Source of the DNA: Candidatus Puniceispirillum sp.
GTDB taxonomy: Bacteria > Pseudomonadota > Alphaproteobacteria > Puniceispirillales > Puniceispirillaceae
Length of the DNA stretch: 35,410 bases
Assembly: GCA_028383305.1 (NCBI GenBank)
Contig: JAOEVD010000023.1
Coordinates: 1 to 35,410 of the forward strand
Direction: 5' to 3'
The position numbers and the translations under genes were made by a program. Below, one piece after another: positions 1-8,088 of this stretch (position 1 is the first letter of the stretch; every line of letters starts with the position of its first letter). The notes beneath the pieces are model-generated. The model searched no databases, had not been told where the DNA came from, and saw only the letters and a program-made list of their open reading frames with translations.

Positions 1-521
1 AGGCACCGGCTGCGATTCAAGGCCCTGAAGATGGCGATGCTGCCGTTCCGGGGGTGCTTGATATCATTACCAATGGCAATTTTGATGCCTATGTGATTGC
101 CTGTTTTGATGATACCGGATTGGCTGAGGCGCGAACAATTACCCAAAAGCCCGTTATTGGAATCGGTCAGGCATCATTTCATTTGGCAGCATTATCATCG
201 GGGCGGTTTTCAGTGCTGACCACGTTGGCAGTGTCAGTTCCGGTGATTGCTGGAAATATCGAGGCACAGGGATTTGGCCAAATCTGTGATGGCGTTTATG
301 CCAGCGGCGTTCCAGTTCTTGACCTTGAGACTGCGCCTGACAAATCACGTGAAATTATCTCATCACATTTGCAAAAAATGACCGTAAAAAATCCCAGCAA
401 TGCGGTGGTTCTTGGTTGTGCTGGCATGACCAATATCTGGAACAAGCTACAACCAGATCATCAGATTACCTTGATTGACCCAGTGGCCGCTGCGGCAAAA
501 TTAATCCCCGTACTTGTTTAA
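1..521 (+). CDS. Asp/Glu/hydantoin racemase family protein, 3' part
   Basis: The reading frame is open from base 3, with no stop upstream, so the N-terminus lies outside the window. A GTG at 54 is internal: the residues before it (AAIQGPEDGDAAVPGV) are typical family sequence. Members of the Asp/Glu/hydantoin racemase superfamily invert alpha-carbon stereochemistry with a pair of cysteines. Both expected positions are visible here: Cys in VIACFDDTG and Cys in VVLGCAGM near the C-terminus. The spacing and the closing segment (LIDPVAAAAKLI) fit hydantoin or allantoin racemase-like proteins better than aspartate racemases. It converges on the flavoprotein gene, with 47 bp between stops and no clear hairpin terminator. 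The exact substrate is unknown; a racemase near amide-catabolic genes is suggestive only, because this gene sits outside the AT-rich island. Confidence 0.85.
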   Translation, partial: APAAIQGPEDGDAAVPGVLDIITNGNFDAYVIACFDDTGLAEARTITQKPVIGIGQASFHLAALSSGRFSVLTTLAVSVPVIAGNIEAQGFGQICDGVYASGVPVLDLETAPDKSREIISSHLQKMTVKNPSNAVVLGCAGMTNIWNKLQPDHQITLIDPVAAAAKLIPVLV

Positions 522-568
522 CTTGCCATTCCTTAGATCTTTCAACTGCGCTCAGACAAAATTGCTGG

Positions 569-2995
569 CTAGCGGGCAAAGGCTTTGCGCTGCAGAATTG
601 CTGGAATGGTGCGCCCCTCCACCAGCACACTATAATCGCCCTTTTCCAGCGCCTCAACACCAGATTTTTCGGTTGGCGGCGCGATCAAACAAAGCCCAAC
701 AGCGCTGCCTTGCGCGGCCGAGAATGCCCCGCTCGTAACAAAGCCAACAATCGTCCCATCGCGCAATACAGGCTCATTGTGATGCAGCATCGCATCGGGC
801 TGATGTAATTTAATTGAGCATAGAAAGGGGCCTTTTGCTTGGGCTTTGCGGGCAAGATAGGCCGACTTACCGGTGAACGCGATACCCTTGTCAATGTGGC
901 ACACAAAATCCAAACCAATTTGATGGGGCGACTCGGTATAGGCCATGTCAGAACCCCAATGAACAAAGCCTTTTTCAATGCGCAAAGCATTCAAGGCCTC
1001 GCCGCCAGCAAGCCGTAAATCATATGCTTGTCCCGCTTGGTAAAGCTGCTCGAATACATATTCGGCAAAGTCAGGGGTGATAAAGATTTCCCAGCCCATT
1101 TCACCGGTAAAGGAAAGACGCTGGGCAAAAACAGGTGCGTGACCAATATAGAATTGTTGTAAGCTGTATGGTGGAAAATCTGCGTTGGATAGTGGAATAT
1201 CGACAAGTGTTTCCAGCACCGCACGCGACAATGGTCCAGAAAGCGCCAGAACGGCATAGGCGCTGGTCACATCACGGATGATAACATCTTCACTGGTCAA
1301 AATCGCGTGTTGCAAATGGTCTCGGTTGCGTCGGGTATGGGAAATTGCACTCATGACCATAAAGCGTGTTTTGCCATGCCGCGCAATCGTGACATCTCCC
1401 TCGATACCGCCGCGTTCGTTCAGCATAAGACTGTAGATAACGCGCCCATCTTCGATCGAAACATCATTGGTGGAAACACGTTGCAGAAACGTCTCGGCAT
1501 CTTTTCCTTCAACCATATGTTTGCCAAGCATTGAATAATCAATCATCACGACGCCTTCACGCGCCGATTTCTGTTCGGTCTGCGCATGGTCAAACCAGCT
1601 TGGTCGGCCAAAGGCATAATCGTGAACCGGTGCAACCCCTTCCGGGGCAAACCAGCTTGGACGCTCCCAGCCTTGCATTTCTGTATAAACCGCACCTTTG
1701 GCCTTTAGCGCATGGTAAAATGGTGTTCGCCGCAAGCCGCGTGCGGTTTCGCGCTGGCGTCCGGGCCAATGCATTGCATAGGTCAGGACAAGGGTTTCTG
1801 GACAGCGCTCTTGAAGATAGCGATCCTGCGCCTGAAATGCCTCAATCCGTGCCGGATCCATTTCCGACAGATCCATTGTCGGATGGCCTGCCATAATCCA
1901 GTCAGCAACGGCCTTTCCAGCACCCGAACCAGATTGAATTCCCGTTGAATTAACCCCGGCAAGAACAAAGTAATTTTTTACATCAGGCGCTTCACCCAAG
2001 GTAAACCGCCCGTCATGTGAATAGCTTTCAGGGCCATTGAAAAAAGTGCGGATACCAATTTCGGTTAAGCATGGCACCCGCGCCATTGCCAGTTCCAGCA
2101 CCTCCATCACATCATCTTCGATGAAAGGCAAACTATCAAATTCGAAACTATCTGGAATGCCGTCTTTTGACCATGCCTTTGCATGGAAATGGGCAAAGCC
2201 AAATAACAGCTTGCCAGCATCCTCTTTCCAATAAGTGCCATCACAATATGACCGAAGAACCGGCAAATCCGATGGCAGACCAGCAATCGGTTCGGTAACA
2301 AGGTAATAATGTTCGCAAGCATGAAGCGGAACGCCAACGCCATTTTTTCGGCCAAGATCGCGCGCCCACATGCCAGCGCAGTTAACAACAAACTCGGCAG
2401 AGATGATGCCAGCATCAGTCTCAACACCAGTTACTTTTCCGCCTGAAGTCAATACGGTCTCAACCTTGATATTCTCAAAAATCTGAGCGCCATTCATCCG
2501 CGCCCCACGCGCCAACGCTTGTGTCAAATCTGTTGGATTTGCCGATCCGTCACTTGGCATATAGATTCCGCCAAGCACACCCTCGGCATTCATTAAGGGC
2601 CATCGTTCGGCAATTGCATCTGTTGCGATAAAGGACGCTTCGACGCCAAACAGCCCAGCAAAATCGGCTTTGCGCTTCAATTCTGAGAGGCGGCTCTGAT
2701 TCACCGCGATCGAGATTGAGCCATTTTGCCGAAAGCCCGGACTAAGCCCTGTTTCGGCTTCAATCTCCTGTAAAAGCTCAACACTATAGCTGGCAAAGGC
2801 GGTCGTGGCATGGGTGCCTTGAAGCTGACCTACCAGACCGGCAGCATGCCATGTGGTGCCACTTGTAAGTTTTTTCCGTTCAACAAGCACCACATCCTTC
2901 CAGCCATTCTTGGCAAGATGATAGGCAACCGAACAGCCATGGACTCCGCCTCCGATGACAACAACTTGCGCATGTTTTGGAAAGGATGCTGACAT
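569..2995 (-). CDS. Dimethylglycine/sarcosine dehydrogenase-like FAD enzyme with GcvT-like C-terminal half
   Basis: This is an 808-residue two-part flavoprotein. Residues about 8-400 form a DAO-type FAD domain with the dinucleotide motif [18 protein letters not shown]. It is followed by [10 protein letters not shown], whose His is the covalent FAD attachment site in dimethylglycine and sarcosine dehydrogenases. The second half (about 450-800) resembles the aminomethyltransferase (GcvT) folate-binding domain, for example [18 protein letters not shown]. The family oxidatively demethylates N-methylated glycines and passes the one-carbon unit to tetrahydrofolate. Length matches bacterial family members of about 800 residues. 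The ATG at 2995 directly precedes the FAD motif; the Shine-Dalgarno is weak. It is the last gene of a - operon, 62 bp after the EutA-like gene. Substrate choice (sarcosine, dimethylglycine or another N-methyl amine) cannot be read from sequence. Confidence 0.88.
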   Translation of the reverse strand: MSASFPKHAQVVVIGGGVHGCSVAYHLAKNGWKDVVLVERKKLTSGTTWHAAGLVGQLQGTHATTAFASYSVELLQEIEAETGLSPGFRQNGSISIAVNQSRLSELKRKADFAGLFGVEASFIATDAIAERWPLMNAEGVLGGIYMPSDGSANPTDLTQALARGARMNGAQIFENIKVETVLTSGGKVTGVETDAGIISAEFVVNCAGMWARDLGRKNGVGVPLHACEHYYLVTEPIAGLPSDLPVLRSYCDGTYWKEDAGKLLFGFAHFHAKAWSKDGIPDSFEFDSLPFIEDDVMEVLELAMARVPCLTEIGIRTFFNGPESYSHDGRFTLGEAPDVKNYFVLAGVNSTGIQSGSGAGKAVADWIMAGHPTMDLSEMDPARIEAFQAQDRYLQERCPETLVLTYAMHWPGRQRETARGLRRTPFYHALKAKGAVYTEMQGWERPSWFAPEGVAPVHDYAFGRPSWFDHAQTEQKSAREGVVMIDYSMLGKHMVEGKDAETFLQRVSTNDVSIEDGRVIYSLMLNERGGIEGDVTIARHGKTRFMVMSAISHTRRNRDHLQHAILTSEDVIIRDVTSAYAVLALSGPLSRAVLETLVDIPLSNADFPPYSLQQFYIGHAPVFAQRLSFTGEMGWEIFITPDFAEYVFEQLYQAGQAYDLRLAGGEALNALRIEKGFVHWGSDMAYTESPHQIGLDFVCHIDKGIAFTGKSAYLARKAQAKGPFLCSIKLHQPDAMLHHNEPVLRDGTIVGFVTSGAFSAAQGSAVGLCLIAPPTEKSGVEALEKGDYSVLVEGRTIPAILQRKAFAR

Positions 2996-3057
2996 GGAAG
3001 AAAACCTTAAGATATTGTGTTACATACGAAAAATAGCGTTAGCAGATATGCCGTTCT

Positions 3058-3834
3058 TTATTCCAATGTGAAAAGCCGTCCAAAACCGTCGGGCTGGTGA
3101 TTTATGCCGGACAACCGCATCATATGCCAAGCAAGTGCCTGATTGGATGACACCACAGGCTTGCCAAGCATGGCTTCTGCATGGCTAAGAATATCCAGAG
3201 TGCGCAAACTGGTGCAAGATACAAACACGCCATCACACAAATCAGAGTTACCAGCTTTAAGGACCGCGTCAAGAACACTTTGCTGGCTAATCCGGGCAAC
3301 GGTAAAATCATCGGATTGATTGAAGGAGGCAACAATTGTTGCGTCAAAACCCATTTTTTTCAAATTGTCACGCATCGCCAAAGTGACCTCAGGCGGGTAG
3401 GGCGTAACCAGCGCAAGCTGACGCACGCCCAATGCGGCGAGCCCCGCCTTACAGGCTGATAGTGGGTTGGATATTTTCGCCTGCGGATGCAACTCTTGAA
3501 TGATGCCAGCTATCGTATCCTCGCCAATCATGGTTGCGCCAGAGGTGCAAGCATAGCCAATTGTATCAAAGCTGAATGATGGCGGCAGCAACTTTGCCGT
3601 TGCCGGTAAATCGGCTTTCATCTGACCAAGCGTGTCTGGCGATACCTCCATCGCATTCGGAATTCGCGCATGATAAAGCGCAATGTCCTTGCCGGCGAAT
3701 AATCGGGCAAATTCATGCTCGATTGTCTGATCAGTTTGCAGAACAATCAAGCCAAGCCGCGCCGCGGAACCAAGCCCGTGATCAGTCTCAAAAGCCAGCT
3801 TGTCGATCATGGTGGTCTGATTTTTTGGTTTCAT
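3058..3834 (-). CDS. EutA/maleate cis-trans isomerase-like protein (Asp/Glu racemase superfamily)
   Basis: A 258-residue protein. The two superfamily cysteines are visible in YACTSGAT (about residue 94) and FVSCTSLRT (about residue 207), the signature of the maleate isomerase / arylmalonate decarboxylase / EutA branch. Proteins of this branch catalyse isomerisation, racemisation or decarboxylation of small dicarboxylates through enolate chemistry; EutA is found in ectoine-use clusters. The other ectoine genes (eutBCDE) are absent, so I do not assign that role. The start at 3834 has a G-rich stretch (GGGGTA) just upstream; Met-9 is an alternative. It lies 14 bp after the PhyH gene and 62 bp before the dehydrogenase gene, so the three are probably co-transcribed. 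Confidence 0.8.
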   Translation of the reverse strand: MKPKNQTTMIDKLAFETDHGLGSAARLGLIVLQTDQTIEHEFARLFAGKDIALYHARIPNAMEVSPDTLGQMKADLPATAKLLPPSFSFDTIGYACTSGATMIGEDTIAGIIQELHPQAKISNPLSACKAGLAALGVRQLALVTPYPPEVTLAMRDNLKKMGFDATIVASFNQSDDFTVARISQQSVLDAVLKAGNSDLCDGVFVSCTSLRTLDILSHAEAMLGKPVVSSNQALAWHMMRLSGINHQPDGFGRLFTLE

Positions 3835-3848
3835 CGGATACCCCAGAT

Positions 3849-4715
3849 TTAAATATCGGCGCCTTCTTGTTGGGCAAAAAACGATGTTCCTTTCGGCACG
3901 GCTGGTAATTGCATCGCATATTTAGAACAACGCACCCTGCCTGTCGCTTCGCCCCGAACCAATGCATGGGTGAACCGGCTGGGCAAATGATTTGGGCTCA
4001 ATTCGATTGCATCTTCAGCATAATAGGTGGTGATATAAAGAGTCCGCGGCCCATCAGATAAGTTAGGTGCTGACCCGTGAAGCAGATTGACATGCATCAA
4101 GCAGACCGCACCGGCGCTGCCCGTGCATTTAACAATCTTGTCACGCTTCGGTTCGATAATGCACTCATCAATGGCGCCAGTGAATATGCCATTATGCCAA
4201 TGCGGATAAAGTGGCCCCTTATGGCTTGTGGGGATGACCTCAAGCGGACCATTTTCCAGCGTTACATCATCGAGAAAAAGCAGGCAGGTGATCATGTCGT
4301 CATTGGTCATTGGCTGGAACAGAAAGTCCTGATGCCATTTCACCGCGGTCGCCGAGCCGGGGAGTTTTGAATTTACCTTGCCGTGATGAAAGCGGATATT
4401 TGAGCCAAGCAATTCAGCACAATAATCAACCGTGCGGGCATTGCGCATCACATCTTCATAGATTGGCGAGACCTCTTCCGGCGATTGCACACGCCGAAGC
4501 CCCGGTGTTGTTGGGCTATGGCCGGGCTGTAGGTCAAACCTTGCACGCCCATCCAGAGTCTCGCCATAGTCACAAATATGGTTTTGGCTTTCTTCGACCC
4601 AATTTTGGAATTCGGCACGAAGGGCGGCAAGTTGGCGAACCGAGACCGCATCTTCAACCACCAAAACACCATCATGCCAGAATTTATCTTTTTGAACTTG
4701 TGTTAGCAACCCCAT
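3849..4715 (-). CDS. Phytanoyl-CoA dioxygenase (PhyH) family Fe(II)/2-oxoglutarate oxygenase
   Basis: A 288-residue cupin-type dioxygenase. The iron ligands are visible: His-128 and Asp-130 in KWHQDF, and distal His-213 in LLHGSAPN. Arg-224 in DGPRTLY is placed to bind 2-oxoglutarate. The segment ENGPLEVIPTSHKG is typical of PhyH proteins. The family hydroxylates small molecules using O2 and 2-oxoglutarate (phytanoyl-CoA, ectoine, secondary metabolites). It is the first gene of the three-gene - operon and has a strong G-rich Shine-Dalgarno (GGGGGG, about 6 bases before the ATG at 4715). Next to a dimethylglycine/sarcosine dehydrogenase-like gene it may hydroxylate or demethylate an N-methyl compound, which is inference only. 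The true substrate is unknown. Confidence 0.87.
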   Translation of the reverse strand: MGLLTQVQKDKFWHDGVLVVEDAVSVRQLAALRAEFQNWVEESQNHICDYGETLDGRARFDLQPGHSPTTPGLRRVQSPEEVSPIYEDVMRNARTVDYCAELLGSNIRFHHGKVNSKLPGSATAVKWHQDFLFQPMTNDDMITCLLFLDDVTLENGPLEVIPTSHKGPLYPHWHNGIFTGAIDECIIEPKRDKIVKCTGSAGAVCLMHVNLLHGSAPNLSDGPRTLYITTYYAEDAIELSPNHLPSRFTHALVRGEATGRVRCSKYAMQLPAVPKGTSFFAQQEGADI

Positions 4716-5279
4716 CTTTTGCCCCCCTTGTACTTGGCATAAAACCAGTATTCACGACAAATCATTCACGGCAAAACTTTTCAATCAAAACCGAAATGCG
4801 TCAAGCCCTATTGCGTGAACAGGCTTTGCCCTTCGTCGTTGATCCCTATGACAGGTGCGTATGCGCTCGCAATCATTTGGGCTCTCTTTTAGAACGCAGA
4901 AATGCCCTGTGGATTGGTTCTTAAGACGAAACTGACCATAGGCGCAAGCTATGCACGGCCGGTAGGGGCTGCGCATAACATCATTATGAATAACGATAGC
5001 GCGTACAGTTTCATTGAGATTAACCTCAAATAAGATCAGCGCTTGGCGATTGTTTAGATTTAGTTCTGAGGCTCAAAAAAATGCAGTCCGGCTGGAAATG
5101 GGTTTAAAGGTCGGCGGGTTATTCGCCAAATGAAGTGGAAAACACCATCGCAATTCTGGATGTAAGAAAAAAGTGGTGCCCGTGGGCGGCACCAGCTTGG
5201 CGTCCTAAACAATCTTATGCCATTTCAATTACTTCATTTTTATGTTATATTACAATATGTTGATTTCTCATAGAGTATT
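4716..5279. other. Intergenic stretch between host operon and integrase pseudogene
   Basis: No coding frame I can support lies here. The first part must hold the promoter of the PhyH operon (read on -), but I could not pick convincing -35/-10 boxes. The middle (about 4925-5160) has no recognisable gene; the longest Met-initiated peptide I checked (from 4987) is 15 codons. The right part carries a 7-bp hairpin (5174-5194) and TATGAGA/TCTCATA motifs. Integrases of this type often sit next to a tRNA 3' end, but I found no tRNA T-arm here. This stretch probably contains the left junction of the acquired segment. Confidence 0.6.
5174..5194. repeat. Perfect 7-bp inverted repeat upstream of the integrase
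   Basis: Arms TGGTGCC (5174-5180) and GGCACCA (5188-5194) flank a 7-base loop. There is no T-run after it on either strand, so it is not an intrinsic terminator. The outer TGG...CCA ends recall the acceptor end of a tRNA, but the T-loop consensus is missing. It could be part of an attachment site or a recombinase-binding site; this is a guess. Confidence 0.4.
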
Positions 5280-5293
5280 ATGAGATCTCATAA
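5266..5293. promoter_or_regulatory. Palindromic TCTCATA/TATGAGA cluster upstream of integrase
   Basis: TTATGAGATCTCATAA at 5278-5293 is a perfect 16-bp palindrome. A third half-site TCTCATA lies at 5266-5272, so three copies of the 7-mer sit within 28 bp. It overlaps an ATG at 5280 that would otherwise look like a start codon; the real integrase start is probably downstream at 5355. This is a plausible operator or accessory (Xis-like) binding site controlling the integrase. Function is inferred from the symmetry and position only. Confidence 0.45.
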
Positions 5294-5354
5294 CCAATCA
5301 GAACATCTCTCCGCAAACGGTGGACAGAAAGGTGGAATGAAAGGCATATGTAAT

Positions 5355-6632
5355 ATGAGAGCTTTAAACAGACTCCCAGCAACGGCGATCAAGTCACTTC
5401 CGTTAGGAAAGCATTGCGATGGCGGCGGCCTATGGCTGAATAAACGCAATGAAGGAAGCAGCTGGTTTTTCAGATATACAATCGCAGGTCACCGAAGAGA
5501 GATGGGGCTTGGGAGCTTGCAGAATGTTGGCCTTAAGCAAGCTCGTGACCTTGCTGAAAAATGCCGGACAAGACTTGGCGACGGTTTAGACCCAATCAAG
5601 CAAAAGGACAAACAACTTCGCGAGCAATCCAAATTAGACACAACGCTGAAGACCATAGCCTTGCAGGCATTCGAGTCCAAAAAAGCTTAGCTACGCGGCG
5701 ATGGAGCTAATGGGCGCTGGTTTACTCCCATTGGCCTGCATGTGATCCCAAAGCTTGGTAATTACCCCGTCGAGGAGATCACTCAACGTGATTTGGAAAG
5801 AGTAATAAAACCTCTCTGGAATACGAAGCACGAGACAGCGCGCAAGGCTCTTAACCGCTTAAATGTCATAATCAAATATGCTGCCGCCTTAGGCTTGAAC
5901 GTTGATATTGGTGTTGTTGACAAAGCAAGACAGCTGCCAGGGCTAACACGGCATCAGCCAGAGAAGATGCCAGCCCTCAGTGCTATAGATACTTCCGAAT
6001 TTTATCAGTCATTGAGTGATTTAAGTCCAACTCATCTGTGCATGAAACTTTTGATACTAACCGGACTGCGATCTCGGCCAGTACGTCATGCAAGGATAGA
6101 TCAATTTGATGGAGATATCTGGACGATCCCGGGAGAGATGATGAAGGGTAAACGGGGTAGAACGCCAGACTTCCGTGTTCCATTGAGTGAGGAAGCACAG
6201 AGTGTCGTCGCCAATGCCATGCGCATATCCAGAGATGGCTTTCTTTTCCCAAGCATTCGAAAAGGTGTCATCAGCGATAGCACACTATCAAAACATATGA
6301 GAGACAGAGAGTTGCCCGGTGTGCCTCATGGATTCAGGTCAACTTTGCGAACATGGCTTACAGATAATACTGACATTCCGTTTGAAGTTGCGGAAATGAT
6401 CATTGCTCACAAAACTGGTTCAAAGGTTGCGCGTGCATATAACCGAACTGATTGTCTTGAGCGAAGGCGTCACTACATGGAAATGTGGGCGGATTTTTTA
6501 GTTTTAAAACAGGACCGCGCTAGCTCTGCAACGCGGTGTTCATTCTTTGGACGGCCGCCGGGGTTACCTGATTGGCCGGGTGCGAATTGGCCGGATCCAA
6601 GCCGCGCTTTTTGGATGGTTTGCATAAGTTGA
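5355..6632 (+). pseudogene. P4-type tyrosine integrase (DUF4102 + catalytic core) with an internal TAG
   Basis: One continuous frame is interrupted only by TAG at 5688-5690, between ESKKA and LRGDGANGRWF. In relatives this position is normally a charged residue such as Glu (GAG), so one G-to-T change explains the stop. The N-terminal part is the DUF4102 arm-binding domain (AIKSLPLGKHCDGGGLW). The core keeps the tyrosine-recombinase residues: Arg in LTGLRSRPVR, Lys in MKGKRG, HxxR in HGFRSTLR, His in IIAHKTG and Tyr in RAYNRTD. The start at 5355 is chosen because family homology begins there and AAAGG lies about 10 bases upstream; 5337 and 5280 are in-frame alternatives. The last ~35 residues fall in an unusually GC-rich patch and look non-native. 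It probably drove integration of the neighbouring segment and is now inactive unless the TAG is suppressed. Confidence 0.85.
6551..6610. other. GC-rich patch with short direct repeat at integrase 3' end
   Basis: I counted 40 G+C in these 60 bases, against an AT-rich background on both sides. ATTGGCCGG occurs at 6571-6579 and again at 6586-6594 (15-bp period). Just upstream lie ACCGCG (6514-6519) and CGCGGT (6532-6537) as an inverted pair. The patch starts about where integrase similarity ends, after LVLKQ. It may be a recombination junction or a short insertion carried with the element. Confidence 0.4.
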
Positions 6633-6755
6633 TTGTAGCATTAGAAAGTGGAGGAAGTAAGGCCACCTAATGAGCCTCACAATGACCCCATACCAGCCAT
6701 AAACCCGTCAAAATACAGGTGCAGCGTCAAACCTGAACTTAACGCATTTCCTCCT

Positions 6756-6790
6756 TAAAATCGGCCAGCCTTTGCGCTGGCCTTATTTTT
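6756..6790 (+). terminator. Intrinsic terminator hairpin downstream of the integrase
   Basis: Arms GGCCAGC (6763-6769) and GCTGGCC (6776-6782) form a perfect 7-bp GC-rich stem with a 6-base loop, followed by TTATTTTT. An A-rich run lies on the 5' side, so it could also work on the - strand. It separates the integrase pseudogene from the second integrase remnant. It probably ends transcription from the integrase or is a host terminator caught at the junction. Confidence 0.75.
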
Positions 6791-6837
6791 GTGGCAAGAT
6801 TTTTAAAAGACAAATTTCCTTTAACCTTATCGAGGTT

Positions 6838-7080
6838 CGGCGGAGCGAGGCAAGGCCTCACGGCCTCCAAACATCTCTAAAGACTTGGATGTCAGAAACA
6901 CAGCAAGTAAGCAGAGAAGTCTCAGAGATGGTTATAGCTCACCAGACAGGGTCTCGTGTTGAGAGAGCTTATAACCGAACTGATTATTTTTCCGAACGCC
7001 AATCATTGATGAATAGCTGGCGCAAATTTCTAATTTTGAAGCAAGCTTTAAATGATAAAACACCCGCCATCAGCATTTAA
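6838..7080 (+). pseudogene. C-terminal remnant of a second tyrosine integrase
   Basis: From about 6856 the frame encodes PHGLQTSLKTWM, VSEMVIAHQTGSRVERAYNRTD and LILKQ. This aligns block by block with the C-terminus of the upstream integrase (PHGFRSTLRTWL, VAEMIIAHKTGSKVARAYNRTD, LVLKQ). The remnant keeps the His and Tyr of the active site, but HGFR has become HGLQ, so the HxxR arginine is lost. The rest of the gene is missing. A 16-base identity (TATAACCGAACTGATT) occurs at 6438-6453 and 6970-6985. An upstream ATG at 6772 lies inside the terminator stem and is not a credible start. The stop TAA at 7078-7080 overlaps the stop of the oppositely oriented reductase gene. Most likely a relic of an earlier or tandem integration. 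Confidence 0.8.
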
Positions 7081-8075
7081 ATCTCCAAAACTATGTTCCC
7101 AATAGTTTTCTGCGCTTCAACATCATCATGGGCTTGAGATATTTGATCTAAAGGATAAACTTTCCCAATTGGAACAACCAGACCATTCTCAGTACAAAGT
7201 TGATCAATCGCATTGATTGCTTTTCGTCTTATGCAATCTGAAAATCCAAAGCTTTGAATTATCCTTATTGTTCCTCCTTTAGCTGCTATTTTATAGTAAG
7301 GAAAAACTGGCGCTGGAACCTGGGTGGAGGAATATGCCGCAATAACGCCGCCTGCCCTAAGAACTGACATATCAGTAACGAGGTTGCCACCAAACTCTAA
7401 TTCAATAACACGGTCAACTCCTTTGCCATTGGTCGCATCTAAGATTAATGCGGATAGGTTTGGATCATAGCGGTCAAAAACGGTATTTGCGCCGGCTCCT
7501 AAAGCGTGGCTTAACCTTTGTTCTGAACCCGCTGTGGCGAGAACCCTTGCTCCACTTGAAGAAGCAAACTGTATCGCAAAATGGGCAACCACTCCCCCGC
7601 CACCCTGAACAAGCACAGTCTGGCCTTCAATTGCCCCGTCTGCAAAAACAGCATGGTGTGCTGTCATAGCTGGCACCCCAAGACAGGCCCCTTCCAAAAA
7701 ATTTAATTTTTCATGCAATATCGCGGTTTGCATGCGGTCTATGGCTATGAATTCAGCAGCTGTTCCAAAAGCACGGCCTGGTCCATCATATCCCCCTTGC
7801 GCATTCCAGACCCAAACTCGATCACCAACCTTCCGATCTTTTACATCTTTTCCGACAGCAACCACCTCACCCGCGCCATCACAATGCGGAATAATTTTTG
7901 GGTGCGGCATTTCAGAGTTGCGCCAACCAGCCCTTCTTTTTACATCAGCAGGGTTTATGCCAGAGGCTCGCAAAGCAATAAGAACCTCATTTTTCTGGGG
8001 TATTGGCTTCGGCTCATCCTTTATCTTTAGCACCTCTCTTGCTAGACCAGTGCTATTGTAAACTGCTGCTTTCAT
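7077..8075 (-). CDS. Zinc-independent MDR alcohol dehydrogenase / quinone oxidoreductase-like
   Basis: About 332 residues when started at the ATG at 8075, which has GGAGG 8 bases upstream (8084-8088) and gives the typical N-terminus MKAAVYNSTG. A longer frame to 8141 would run into the upstream gene and is rejected. The N-terminal GroES-like half (SGINPADVKRRAGW) is followed by the Rossmann region with GGGGVVAHFAIQFA, a variant of the usual SGGVG motif. There is no structural zinc cysteine cluster. Relatives are NADPH:quinone or enone reductases that reduce alpha,beta-unsaturated carbonyls. It follows the MFS gene by 13 bp, so the two form an operon. Substrate unknown. Confidence 0.85.
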   Translation of the reverse strand: MKAAVYNSTGLAREVLKIKDEPKPIPQKNEVLIALRASGINPADVKRRAGWRNSEMPHPKIIPHCDGAGEVVAVGKDVKDRKVGDRVWVWNAQGGYDGPGRAFGTAAEFIAIDRMQTAILHEKLNFLEGACLGVPAMTAHHAVFADGAIEGQTVLVQGGGGVVAHFAIQFASSSGARVLATAGSEQRLSHALGAGANTVFDRYDPNLSALILDATNGKGVDRVIELEFGGNLVTDMSVLRAGGVIAAYSSTQVPAPVFPYYKIAAKGGTIRIIQSFGFSDCIRRKAINAIDQLCTENGLVVPIGKVYPLDQISQAHDDVEAQKTIGNIVLEI

Positions 8076-8088
8076 ACCTCGGCCTCCA

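Noticed and set aside
4310-4924. 204-codon open frame on + opposite the PhyH gene
   Set aside because: Antisense to a clear gene with intact catalytic motifs; composition and lack of recognisable domain mark it as a shadow.
5174-5194. Possible tRNA 3' end serving as attachment site
   Set aside because: The TGG...CCA hairpin lacks a T-arm consensus and a cloverleaf on either strand; kept only as an inverted repeat.
5280-5354. Integrase start at ATG 5280
   Set aside because: The ATG is part of a 16-bp palindrome, has no suitable ribosome-binding site, and family similarity starts at about 5355.
5688-5690. Amber recoding (TAG read as sense) in the recombinase genes
   Set aside because: The two TAGs replace different residues (probably Glu and Trp) and TAG ends several intact genes here (IclR, M20, ketopantoate-reductase-like, deacetylase-like), so ordinary nonsense mutation is simpler.
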